A stretch of DNA of 64,000 nucleotides. Origin: Paralichthys olivaceus. Lineage: Eukaryota > Chordata > Actinopteri > Pleuronectiformes > Paralichthyidae. The DNA is taken from positions 19,876,458-19,940,457 of the forward strand of contig NC_091096.1 in NCBI RefSeq assembly GCF_024713975.1. The letters are read 5' to 3'. Below are positions 27,131 through 39,300 of this stretch, in pieces; the stretch's first letter is position 1; the number at the start of each line of letters is the position of its first letter. Position numbers and translations under genes: made by a program. The notes beneath the pieces are model-generated. The model searched no databases and was not told the DNA's origin. It saw only the letters and a program-made list of their open reading frames with translations.

Positions 27131-30100
27131 CGCATGTCTGGTCTTGAATCCGGGCAAGGCCAATTGACTTTTGTCTTGACAGCACTGTCAGAGCAACAGG
27201 AAAACATGGATACTTAGAGTCATTGTATATGTACAAGTATGTGAACCGTATAAGAGACATATAGGAATTATAATAGATTGTCAGAAGTCAATGTAAGAAG
27301 TAAAGAAAGAGGTTTTACTTTTAGATATGTGAGGGAGAATATGCAGTTTTAGAGGATCCTTTATTCACCTCACCTTCAAATCCTTTTTTGAGAGTTTAAA
27401 ACCTGTGGTAGAGAGTCCTCTCTGGTCTAATAAAGTTTTAGAAGTGTAGTAATACTTCATCCCCGAGGGCATTCAAGTTTCAGCATCAACCCAACCCGTT
27501 TCAACAGCCGAAAAGCACATGACTCACAACCTCTATGTGGCTGAATCAAAGTCAGCCAGTGTCTATTGATACTCTGAGTTGTGAAAAAGGTGTGAGTGCT
27601 TCTGAGAGCTTCAACAGAGGCCACCTGGATAACAGCCCCCGAGGTGTCTGAGAAGGCTGTAAATATAAATGACAGTTACCACCCCCCTCCAGGGCTTCTT
27701 CAGCCAAACAGCCTTCACTTCTCCTCTTCTCTGCGCTTCAAAGGGAAAAATCCTGCTCAGAGCAAGGGCAAAGTGTTGCTGTCAAGAAAGAAAGGGCTTT
27801 TTTTCTTTTTTGGAAATCACACTCAACTGTATGTTGCAGGATTTCAGCTTTAAAAGTATAGATCTTATTTCATCAGACCGCAGACTATAAAGCCAAAAGT
27901 GTCTCTCAGCACAGTGAAACATCCTCCATCTGATCATTACATGTTGTTTCTGTGCGATGGAATGTTTTATTTGACCAAGTGGGGAATCCCACCCTGACCA
28001 TGTGACGAAAGGCTGATGAGTCTCAGACACACGTACCTCCAAACTCTGCCGGGACGAATGCCGTCACCCGGGTACTCATCCCACTTCCTGCCTCTCATTC
28101 TTTCCGCCGTGCCATGACGGAGGCTGCAGCGTCTGTGCTGGCTCGTGATGTGTTGACAATAAGAAGCTTCTGCTTGTGATCAGGGTTGTTGAAACGGCAT
28201 CAAACCTTTGATAATGACTTGAATTTAATTTAATCTGACTGGTTCACCAGCGAGCCAGGATTTTCAGCTTTTCACACTCTGTAATTGAGCTGATGTTAAG
28301 TGTCTTTGTGGAACCGAGCAGTATTAAAAAACATAAAGTTGAGATGACAGAACAATTAAGCCTACTCTGCAAGTCAAAGCCTGTTTTGGGTTCAGAGGGG
28401 GGAAGAAAAATAGATCATCGCTAGTCAAAACCTTAAACAATGCTCCAGTGTGTCAGTAGATGACTACACCTTCGTCTCCGTGCCATGTTGTTGCACTCGG
28501 AGGCGTGGATGAGTCTGTGTACCTTCAGTTTGTGTGCTGCCTTTGCAAGCAGTCATAAAGTTCTGTGACACAGTGACATAAATCAAGTTGCTGGGATGAC
28601 TGGCGGCTGAGGCAGCTTCTCTTTGATCAGGCTTCGTGGAGACGCCCCATGTCCTCATCCTCAGCTGCTACAGCAGCACCTGTTTACTAGTTCAGGCCTG
28701 TCTGTTTGCAAAGCACTGCTTAGCCTCTCAATGTCATACACTCATACATGACACACAACATACACACAAAGGAATTTGGCGAGTGCTGAGGGGTGGGTGG
28801 GTCTTTTTGATGTGTCCTTTTAATGTGCTAGACCCACACTGATTCTTGGCACTTGTTTCTCTTATTAGACAGCTGCTTTAAATGCAAACTCTGTCGGCTT
28901 TTGGAGGATCCTGCCTCCTTTGGTTGGAAGAAAAATAGTTGTTGCATCCTGACAAATGAAAAGGCTTTGTTTTCCTGCTGAAGAAGTAACTTGCAGTAAG
29001 AGGGTTACTGAAGAGAAAAAAACTTTACACTGAGCGCTGCAAGTTTTTATACACCAAAGTGTTATCATAGGGTGCAATGAAAAGTGCAATGAAAGCACCC
29101 TCTCATCCCACAAGTTCTCATGGCACATAAATCCAGAGTACTGAGACTTTGGTTGAATGAAGTGTGGGTGGGCTTCATGGTCTGGATTGATCTATATAGA
29201 AAAGAATCTAGGGCAAAGTAAAAGTACAGTATATATGCCTAATCTGCAGTAACAAGCCACATGAATAGCTCACACACACACACACACACACCTCAGTCTG
29301 CTGGGTAGGCAGTTGTCTCCAGCCACGGCTGAAGGTGAGAGTAATTACATAAAAAGCTGGCAACAATGAGCTCTGTCCTGACAAAGGCGGGGGCATGGCA
29401 CTTTTTTTCAAATGCATAATGAACTACCTCACAGGCGCTCTGCTGATCAAACAAGTGTTTGATAGTGGCTTTGGTTTGAAAGAGGGCTGAATATGTTTAT
29501 TTGCATGTGGAGAAGTGAGTGACTTTGAGGTGGAGATCAGGCAGATTAGTGTTAACTGACAGACCTGTGCAAACAGACACTCCCCCTCCATACAGGCAGG
29601 GCAACAGCACACTTCCTCAGAGGACTAGTTAGGCTGAATACAACATCAGATAGAGCATAGTGACTGCTGCTACTTTTCAGACTTTGTATGCCAGTCTCCT
29701 CCCTTCAGCCTGACCCTCTTTTATTGGCTTGTTTGCACTGGTGCATGTGAAAGCATGCACAGCGATCTCTGGCAAACAATGTAAGAGATGAGAAATCCAA
29801 TAACTGGCAGCTATTCATCAAAGATATTCTCATTTACAAAAGGCTTCAGAGCCACATTCACTACTATAGTGAAGTGTCACAAGAGCGATACATTTCAAAC
29901 TATTACATCGGCTTATACTAAAATACAGTGCATTCTGGGAAACATATGGAGATAGGAGAACAGGTGCAAGGGGATTTTCAGCTGATATCCGACCATATCA
30001 GGGTACAAAATCTCGTCAAGTTGCCAAAAGTTAGATGAGAGGATCAATACCACTTTCATGCTGTATGCTAAATATAAAGCTTCATCCATCAGCTGCCACG

Positions 30101-30754
30101 GTTATCTTAGCATAAAGAAGGGAAATGCCATGCTAGCTGTATAGATGCAAACATATAGGAATAGTGTTAAGCTCACCAGTTGCTGCTGGTGGCCTTATGT
30201 TTAATGGACAGACGTCAGAGAGGCGCCAATCTTTCCATTTTAATCTCTGCGAAGGAATAAGCATAATATCCAAAACCTCAAACTTAACAAGAGCAAGATG
30301 ACCATGATGCACATGTTCTCTGCCACTACAATGACAGATATGCAGCATTTAGCACAACACTGTCAGATTCAAGGAAAAAGTATTACATACACTGTAATAC
30401 CATGGGATGCAACGTGACTGCAAAGGCAAGAGATGGCGTGGTTAGAGCGATGTGAATAGTCTGGCGTCAGCTGGAAACAAGATTTTTGCCATGGTGTTTT
30501 AGGAGAAGACTCTAACCTGCCACCTTCCTAATCCACACTGCAGAGAGCTCAACAGTCATTTAAAAACAGCAGAATTGTAGGAATGGCTTCTCCTCGGTCT
30601 GTGGACCTTCTCATACGGAAGCCCACACACATCCACGCAATGTAATTTATTTTGCTGCTTTGATGTGTGTGTCATTTTCTTCAGTAAGTTCATGAGTTAC
30701 ATCACAAAAGCCCATTTTGATGTCTATTTATTTAATGGCATTCAGTTGTGAATG

Positions 30755-30756
<2 letters not shown>

Positions 30757-30793
<37 letters not shown>

Positions 30794-30907
30794 GGGTTTG
30801 TCATCCGCGAGTGTTTTTCAGAGATGTTATGAAGGCAGTGACAGTATTGATGGTAGAGTGGAGAGAGCAACAAGCACAACAGGAGACTGTCTGCATGTGT
30901 ATTTATT

Positions 30908-30977
<70 letters not shown>
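30757..30977. repeat. two long (TG)n tracts separated by 120 bp
   Basis: Tract 1 is (TG)17 at 30757-30790. Tract 2 is about (TG)33 at 30911-30977, the longest simple repeat in the window. Alternating purine-pyrimidine of this length can adopt Z-DNA. The apparent poly-Val/Cys and poly-His/Thr frames on the two strands are artefacts of these tracts. Confidence 0.95.
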
Positions 30978-30978
<1 letters not shown>

Positions 30979-33795
30979 ACAGACAGTATAGGAGCTATAG
31001 AGGGACAGACAGAGGGAGAGGGATGATGATGGATCTGGCAGGGCTGAGAGAAAATGCCTGTGGTTCAAAGACACTCTCAGCAAACTTAACAAAGAAAGAT
31101 GGCACAGAGGGGGAGAGCATGAGAGGAAGCTACACAATCAACTGTCACATAAACTTGGAGAAAACCTCCTGGCCCTGCTGACAGAGTATACTGTATGCAA
31201 ACATTTTTTTTTACATAAACTAAATGCAATGAACAGAGACAAAGTGAGATACTACTATTTAATGACTAATTTGTAATAGACGTCTTATTGTAAATGCCTG
31301 ATTGTGTGTTTCCTCACTTTACACAAGCTAGGCTGGCATTTGATTTACAGTAACCACTTAATTATGGACTAACATGAGCTCTCTGTGCATTATATCTGAT
31401 GAATAATCATCTTTTAATCATTATAAAATCCCAAATTACCTAATGAAGGTTTATTGTATGATTCTGATAACAACGTTTGTAAAGAAAGACATATTCAAAA
31501 TACAGATTCATTGTGTTGCTTGTGTAAATGTCAGTATTCATAAGTTAACATGCGCTGGAAGAAATGCTCAGAGTGAAATTAGCAATGACAATGTGACCGT
31601 TTACAGTCTTGCTCTAAAAACCTTAACATATTAACATAAGGGGGTATCAAATTTCCTTCTTGTGGCAAATGGCATTCATATTATATTATATATTATTCAT
31701 ATTATATTACTTTTAGTAAAATAGTAGTAATATTTGAATTACCAATATGTTAACATGTGAATTGTATTTTACTGGTGTAACTGAGGATCAACATTTTTTA
31801 TTTTGAGTACAGGTGAGTAGTTTAATCTAGTTTAAATGAAAAACTTTAAATTTTAGGAAATATGTTTTTTACTTTTAAGTCAAGAGGATCAATACTACTG
31901 TGTGTCGTAATGTAGCCTGCAGCTGGTTAGCTTAGCATTATGACTTGAAACATGGAAACAAGTAACCAGGCTCTGTTTAACATAAAGGATTCTTACCTTT
32001 TGGACAGACTCACACAAACTGTCTCCCCCTGTTTCCAATCACACTGTATATTTACCCTATAGACACTTAAAGTGCTACAAGGATACATGTCATATTATTC
32101 CTGATTTATAACCATCAAGTAGTGGAAAACTAAAACACTCCAATAAACTACAAGTAAACCATGTGTCAAAACTGTCCAGCACACACTTAAACAGGAGAAG
32201 CTGAATGAGAGACCTCAACTCCAATCTCATGACAGCAGGAGGAAGCAAACAAAACTGATAAAGTGGTGGTTTTAGCTTTTGACTGGCACATCCCTGCTGC
32301 TCTTGTATTTGTACAGACATGAAACACACAACCTATTTGTCATCTGGCTTGTGTTGTTACTGCCACCACATACTTTGTTTTTGGCCACACACACCTCGGT
32401 CTGGCAAAAATCCTTGCATAGAATTCTTTTCTTTTTCTTGGGGCATCAAGTTAATATGAGTGGGCATGCACAACACGTAACATGTGTTGGTCTGCAGCGA
32501 TCCAAGGCAATGTCCCATTTTGCTCCCAGCTTGCTTTATGCAGTGACAGGAATGGAAGTAATTTGGTGCAAGTACTGAGGAACAGTTGGGGAGATGATAA
32601 AGGACGTTATTGTTGGATTTTGCAACTGTATCTGATGCCTGTGCATGTGTTCCTTTGACTAATCAAGCTGTAGCATGGCAAAAGAATCTTGGTTTCCTGG
32701 ACACTGGTGGCGGGCCAGATTGTCTGGTCCTGATAATAGTAATGGGAGTGATAGCAGCAGTGGCTAATCTACACAGAGAAGGGGTCAGGACCTGCTTATC
32801 TCGCCTGAGTGGAAAATAACAGGACTTAAACAGCACTTTAAGGACCAGTCTGTGATTGCGGTATGACAACCCAGTTGAAATATGTTTGCCCCACTTCTGC
32901 CTTTGTTTATGTAGCGACTTTCCGGGTTTGAGACATTTTTTCACACTGACATTTATTTCCTAAGCTTTTGATGTCAGACTTGAGGCCACTTGAGGTTTGT
33001 TTATGTTCGTAAACTTGTCAACACTTGAATTACATTCACTTGTATTTTTGGTTACGATGGTGGAGGAACCCTTCTAAAAACAATTACCTCATTCTCTGTG
33101 TCAAAGTCCTTTAGAACAGAAGTGAGCATTGCCAGAATTTACATGGCAAAATAAAAGAAACTGATTTAGTCCATAAAATGAAAACCAAAGGCATTCCATC
33201 ACACTGTATTTCACAAAGGCATCTAAGTTATATGTTGACACAGTATTTACTGCACATGACCTGCACAGTATGCTTATGAATCTTTGCAGATACAGTGCAT
33301 CTGTATGCAACACAGACTGACGATGAACTAAATTTGGTTCTGTGTTTGATCGTTGCCTCAGGTCATGGACAACTCTTTGAACCAACATGCCTAGTTTCAC
33401 AAAACAACAGAGACAAGCCTGTGTCCATCTGTTCTTCAAAGGAGGGAAAGGAGCAGAGCTTCAGACAACAAAATGTTCTTTTAGCAAAGAAACACATGAC
33501 TCGGTTAAGATGGGGATTAAATTGCAGGCTGTTTCTCAGAATGCAGGAGCAAAGAGTTTGATTATGTGCTTGAGAAACATGTATCAATAAATTATATACA
33601 AAGTTTATTGTGTGTGCTATCAAAAGCAGGGGTCCAAATCTTTTTTATCTGACATGCCCCTTCATCCCAATCACATGAATCCCTTTCAAGTACCCTTTAA
33701 TTGACCCCACCTACATGTCTTAGACTGTAAATGAAGATTGATAACCATTTTTCTCCTACTATCAAGAAATAAAGCCAAAATATCCCACATACGAG

Positions 33796-34150
33796 TCAAT
33801 CAATCAATCAATCAAATGTATTTATATAGCATGGTATCACAACAAACAGTTGTCTCAGGGTGCTGCACAAAAGTCCAAGATCTTAAGAAAGACAAAATCC
33901 AACTTGTTCCACACCGAGCAAGCATGAGCAACAGCGGGGAGGAAAAACTCCCAGGTGGAAGAAACCTTCAGCAGAACCAGGCTCGGTGTGGACGGCCTCT
34001 GGTCCAACATGCACAGTAGGTGGACCCATGGCTCCAAAGGTGAGAGGTCCTCAGGTGAGAGTGCTGGTGGTTGCGTGACCCTCCATGTCAGCCCTGCGAT
34101 AGACCGTTGACCTCCACTAGGTCCATCCCTCATCAGGACCCGAACCAGGA
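33796..34150 (-). repeat. teleost retro-repeat with (TCAA)n end, minus orientation
   Basis: Starts TCAATCAATCAATCAAATG followed by TATTTATATAGC. It then contains GGTGCTGCACAA, GGGGAGGAAAAACTCCC and GAAGAAACCTTCAGCAGAACC, the ordered blocks of a very common fish repeat. The (TCAA)n end is the reverse complement of the (TTGA)n tail at 35152, so the two copies point away from each other. Confidence 0.6.
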
Positions 34151-34869
34151 CGGGCTCTGGAGAGCCGCACAGTATGGACCAAGGAGGGGAGGAGAAGACC
34201 CAAGGAATTAGAGATATGTAATAAGATACAACAAAATAAACAAGGCAGCGAGGGCTGCCATCTTGCACATTTGAAGTCAGTCAGCAGGATCACGGTCTTG
34301 CTGATACATGAATTTGATCCATCATGAGTCATTCTCAGCTGTCGCAACATTTCATCCTGTACTAACCTCTCTGATGCAATGGCTGGAAGTCCTTCTCTTT
34401 GGCCAGGCGTCCGATGTAGATGGTGATGATGTTGGCAATGCTACTCACAGATGAATTTCCAGGTTTTAATCTTTGCAAGATTCAATTTCACAAAGAAGTG
34501 CTCACAGGTTGTCCTAAAAAGACACATCAAAAGGACAAACATACAGATTAAAGGTTGTGTCTCCATTCAGGGACTGCATCCTTTGGATACAACACATATG
34601 TCCAGTTGATTTTTTGTACTTTTCATGTCCTAAATGAGAAAGACAGACACCTCACCAGTATATTCTGTTGCCACCAATAATCTTCAAACCATCACATGGT
34701 CTCAAACCCAGATTCTCCAGTTTAGTCTTATGGCTCCTTGTGCCATCTAAAATCCAAACGCACACTTGTTGGTGTTGGTGGCAGCTGACCGTGGACTATG
34801 ACTACAACAAGACTGCTGGACATACAATATATCTCCTCAGATTCTCGACCATTACTAACAATAATTCCT

Positions 34870-35152
34870 CGATTCGTTTACCTTCCATCATGCTTCAAAC
34901 TATTTACTCTAACCAATGCTGTAATTACTCATCTATTTCTGTGACGTTCTCCATTACACGTGGCATCTATTGCACTTCTGTCCATCCTGGGAGAGGGATC
35001 CCTCACATGTGGCTCTATCTGAGGTTTTTGATTTTTCCCTGTTAGTTTTTCCTTACAGGGCAGAGGATGTCAAAGCTTCTTAAAGCCCTATGAGACAAAT
35101 TGTGATTTATGAATATGGGCTATACAAATAAAATTTGATTGATTGATTGTTG
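34870..35152 (+). repeat. teleost retro-repeat with (TTGA)n tail, plus orientation
   Basis: Contains TTGCACTTCTGTCCATCCTGG, GAGAGGGATCCCTCACATG, a TGAGGTTTTTGATTTTTCCCTG block, AAAGCCCTATGAGACAAATTG, GGGCTATACAAATAAAATTTG and finally GATTGATTGATTG. This is the characteristic 3' end of a widespread fish repeat. Its original 5' part is not recognisable. Confidence 0.65.
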
Positions 35153-35559
35153 GCTGTAAACTTCAAAAATATCCAAATATGACCCAAGGATGTTTTATCC
35201 TTTTGTTGCTGCTTAAATTGTTAGTTATTCCCTTGTGTGTCTGCAGTTTTTCCTGTCCTTATGTTTCCTGTTTGTCCCCGGTTTCTCCTTGTCTGTGTTT
35301 GTTTGTGTGTTAAATACATGTTATAACCCTTTAAAAATCTAATTTGAAAAATATTTGGTGTGGAAAGATAAATGATTATAAAGGTCCAGTGTGTAAGATT
35401 TATTTAAAATAATCGTCATGATGTTTTCAGTTCACTAATGTGCTTCATCAAAATTGTGGGAGTTGTTGTTTCCTTTACCCTTTATATTTAAATACTTTAT
35501 ATTAACATCAAGGGGTTCCTCTCTACGGAGGCCGCCATGTTTTAAACAGTAGTCCAGAC
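35153..35559. other. intergenic, nothing recognised
   Basis: AT-rich unique-looking sequence between a repeat tail and a hAT-like MITE. No coding or structural signal seen. Confidence 0.4.
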
Positions 35560-36050
35560 CAGGGTTATTATAGTTAACGAAAACTAAGTCTAAAACTCAA
35601 ACTAGCAATGAAAAAATAATTCAGTTAACTGAACTAAAAACAAAAACGACAATTACAAAAAAAATAACTAAAACTACAATGAACAATGCAAAACTAACTA
35701 AAACTGAATTGCAGATAAATTCAGCTTGGTTTTCTTTTCGTTTTCTCCCTCGATTACTGCCTGTCCTGCAGGTGATGGTTAAAGAATGAAATTAAAGGAC
35801 TTGAACATTGTTTCATCCTTTTTCAGCTTCTACAAGTCACTGCTTTCTCTTAATACCTGGAAAAACTAAAATTAAGACTAAAACTAAATATAAACTAAAC
35901 TGAAACTAGTCGATTCCTCAAAATAAAAACTAAGCTAAAACTACAAAATCACTTGTTGAACTAACTAAAACTAAACTGAAATAAAAAAGCAAACTGAAGA
36001 ACTAAATAAAAATAAAAACTAATGAAAATTTAAAAACTATAATAACCTTG
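35560..36050. mobile_element. 491-bp hAT-like MITE with perfect 8-bp target duplication
   Basis: The left end reads CAGGGTTATTATAGTT and the right end AACTATAATAACCTTG, a near-perfect 16-bp terminal inverted repeat with one mismatch. The element is flanked on both sides by an exact 8-bp duplication, GTCCAGAC (35552-35559 and 36051-36058). Eight-bp duplications and CAGGG-type termini are hAT superfamily hallmarks. The interior is A-rich, dominated by AAACTAAAA-like units, and has no coding capacity, so it must be mobilised in trans. It sits about 300 bp upstream of the proposed first coding exon of the kinase gene. Confidence 0.85.
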
Positions 36051-36348
36051 GTCCAGACTGGACAATATAACAGATAACTGAACTCTTATGTCTGGAAGGG
36101 GAGGGTGAGGTGAGGGGTATTCAGCTGCAAACTGCAATTTCACCACTAGTTGTCACTAGGCACACTGTACATTTAAAAAAAAGCGTGACTTTGATGTGGA
36201 ATTCTGAGTATCAACAGTTACTTTCTCACATGACCTCAGTTGAACACATTTCATGAACTGTGAACAACACTTGTTCCTGGAGACGTTTCAGCGACGACAT
36301 TTTTGTGGAAAAGATTGATTTATTTCGATTAAACCGCCATCAGATAAA

Positions 36349-39300
36349 ATGTCAGCAGCAGTAGGACGAGGTAAGAATACTGCAAACACACACACACATC
36401 AACAGTGTGTTGGAAATTTAGTAAGTGAGTGAATGTACTTAATTACTGTACTGTATGTGATTGTAAATTGAAATGTAGTAGATTAAGTATAGAGAAGCAT
36501 AAATTGTAGCAACATAGAGCATATGATATATTAATAACACCAAAAATTGTCTCTTAAACATCAATACATTGTGATACAGTCAATTTAAACTTAGACGTTG
36601 ATCGCTCAGTAATTAGGGATGTCAAACTATATCTATATATCTAAATCTAAACTATATATACTGATATCTAACTGTGGTGTCCTGCTTCTCGCGAGTGACG
36701 TAAATAGTGTGCGCCGCGCGGTGATAGCTCTCGCGGATCATGTAATTTGTGTGCGCCAGTGAAACATTATTTGGGAAAAGGGAACTGATTTAATGGATTT
36801 ATTTCCACCAGCGCTGGACAACAAACTCCATCGGAGAAGTTCACAGTGAGAGGAGAAAGACTTGTTTACTTTCGATTTCTGACCAGTTTGCGGCTAACAC
36901 ACACACGCACGCACGCACACACGCACGCAGCTCTCTCTGTCGCTCCCTTTGTTTCTCTGCATAGCAACCATTTTAAATGTAGCCGACAGTTGGGTTCACC
37001 TGTATGGAGGCAGCGGGTGAAGAAGGACTCGAACACTGAGGTTTGAACGAGGACACTTCACCTGTTTACTTTTCACAAGTGGTCACCTAGCTACCAAAAC
37101 AGAACTGCTTCCGTCGGTGACACGTCACAATAAAAGTCCCATAGAGCTACACTGGTTATCATGACAGGAAACACAAATTCACTGACCAGCCTTCCATAAT
37201 AAAGCAACTAAATAAAATACCTTACATAAATTACTTCTAAATATGCAGACGTTACACTTTAAAAACTGGATATTGTTGATAATAATCAATATTTTAGTTC
37301 ATTAGCTATATTATTAGCTATATATTTTTTGTTGTGTGTCCTTTTCCTTCTATAGTATCAATAATCGTGAAACTGATATTTCCTCTGACAATAATCGTGG
37401 CACCAACATTTCATATCGTGACATCCCTAGTAACAGTAATGCTTTAGTATAATATACAATAATATAACACTGATATCCTGCCTCCACAATGACTACTTTG
37501 ATGCTGTATGTACCTAAAACTATTGTCAATGCAAGATATGTGCATGTTATTTGTGCATGAAGCATGTGTTTTTACTTTTTATTTTTGCACCTTAAAAATC
37601 TGTTTGCTACTTGAGTGAAGATTCTGAAAACTGAAGTCTGATTTAGCTTTCCATGAGATTTTTCTCTTGTTCAGAGGACGTCACTCTTCTTAACCTCTTG
37701 TAATATCACTCATTGAAATGAAGCTATAGTCAGTGACTCATCTTCATGTGGTCATAGAACAGAATCATTTATCGACATTAACATAATTGATGCTTCAGCT
37801 GCATGTTTGCGTCATGTATTTACTGAATAAAACCCACCTTCTCACATGTTGTGATATTCACACGTTCTGCTCCTTTCTCACAGAACAAAAGTCAGCGTTT
37901 CAAAACAATGGCCTGCTGATTAGCGAGAAGAGTTGTTACATGATCCTGGACATAATTGGCGAAGGAGCTTTCGGTAGTGTTGCCAGGGGAGTGAATTTGC
38001 GCACAAAGGAGGATGTTGCGATCAAGATTTTGTCTGACAAAAAAGTATTCAAAACAGAGGTAAGTCTTTTAGTGCCACTTCAAAGGTTTTGTTACATTTA
38101 GGCTCATTGAATAAATAAACTGCTGAGTCAGTGCTGTTCCTTATCTATGTTCCCTCTCACAGATCGACATGATGGAAGTCGTGAGTGTTCTGGACCCAGT
38201 TAAATCCAACGTGGTGCACTTCTATGAGAAGGTTGAGCAGGTTGGACGTACCTGCCTCGTGTTCGAAAGGTTGGACAGGAATCTGGACGAGCTTCTCGAT
38301 GACAGAGAGGGCAAACCGCTGCTTGTCAGTGAGATACGGCCGATATCACAACAGGTAAACTCTACGGCCTTACACAAAGAGTGTATAATATATAAATATT
38401 GGCAGTATACTGAGGATTTAGCTATTAAAAAGTGTTAAATCATGTTCCTTGTTGATCTGTTCACTGTTCGCTGGTCTACAGTGTGTTTAAACTACATTTG
38501 TCTGTCCCTGCAGGTGCTGACGGCCTTAGAAGCCCTGAGGGGACTTGGCATCATCCACAGTGACTTGAAGCCAGATAATATCATGCTGGTTAATCACCAG
38601 AACGAGCCATTCCGCGTCAAACTCATAGACTTTGGCTTGTCGCTCAGAACCTCTGAAGTGAAAGACGGAATGGTGATTCAGCCTCTGGGTTTCAGGTAGG
38701 TTCAATCTGCACAGCTCATCTTTGCAGTTCAGTGTTTCAGCTGATGTCAGTTTTCAATAAACATGTTGACTCTTGAGTGCTTAAGAGCTCTTTTTGCTCT
38801 TGTCCTCTACAAACAGGGCACCTGAAGTCTCCCTGGGTCTCCCCATCTCCCAAGCAATCGACCTGTGGGGTCTTGGGTGTATTCTGGCATACTTGTACCT
38901 CGGTGTGGAACTTTTTAGTATAGGCTGCGAGTATCAGATGGTGAGTAAAGTAGTACAGTATATCTAGATTGGACTTCACAGCCTCTGACTGAGTCTTGCT
39001 GTAGGATGTGGGCTGATGTGGTTCTTTATATTCTCTCTCCAGATGAGGAGCATGATCACTCTCCTGGGCAAACCAGATGACTACCTCCTCAATGCAGGAA
39101 CATACACCCATTGGTTCTTCACGGAGAACCCGCCCTGGAAAAACCCTAAATGGTCACTGAAGGTAATTTTAACCTTTTAATTTAGTTTTGCTTTTACCTG
39201 AGCTGTTGATATTATTTTATATCCCCTAACCAGAGAAAAGTTTGCAATGGTTGACACATTTGGGGAGAAGTATCTAAAATATGTTCTGTTGTTGCAGAGC

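Larger units (their letters stand above)
25836..33795. other. intergenic between fzd10 and the kinase gene
   Basis: About 8 kb with no supportable gene. It contains a (GA)n tract (27103-27130), a short (AC)n near 29272-29291 and the large TG tracts at 30757-30977. Open frames are short, and several are products of the dinucleotide repeats. A block near 26760-26940 looks like unique, balanced sequence, but its role is unknown. Confidence 0.45.

Noticed and set aside
30742..31181. Open frames of 92-131 codons on both strands
   Set aside because: They are made by the long (TG)n tracts (Cys-Val and Thr-His repeats).
33738..34268. Overlapping plus and minus frames of 93-137 codons
   Set aside because: They lie in a common fish retro-repeat.
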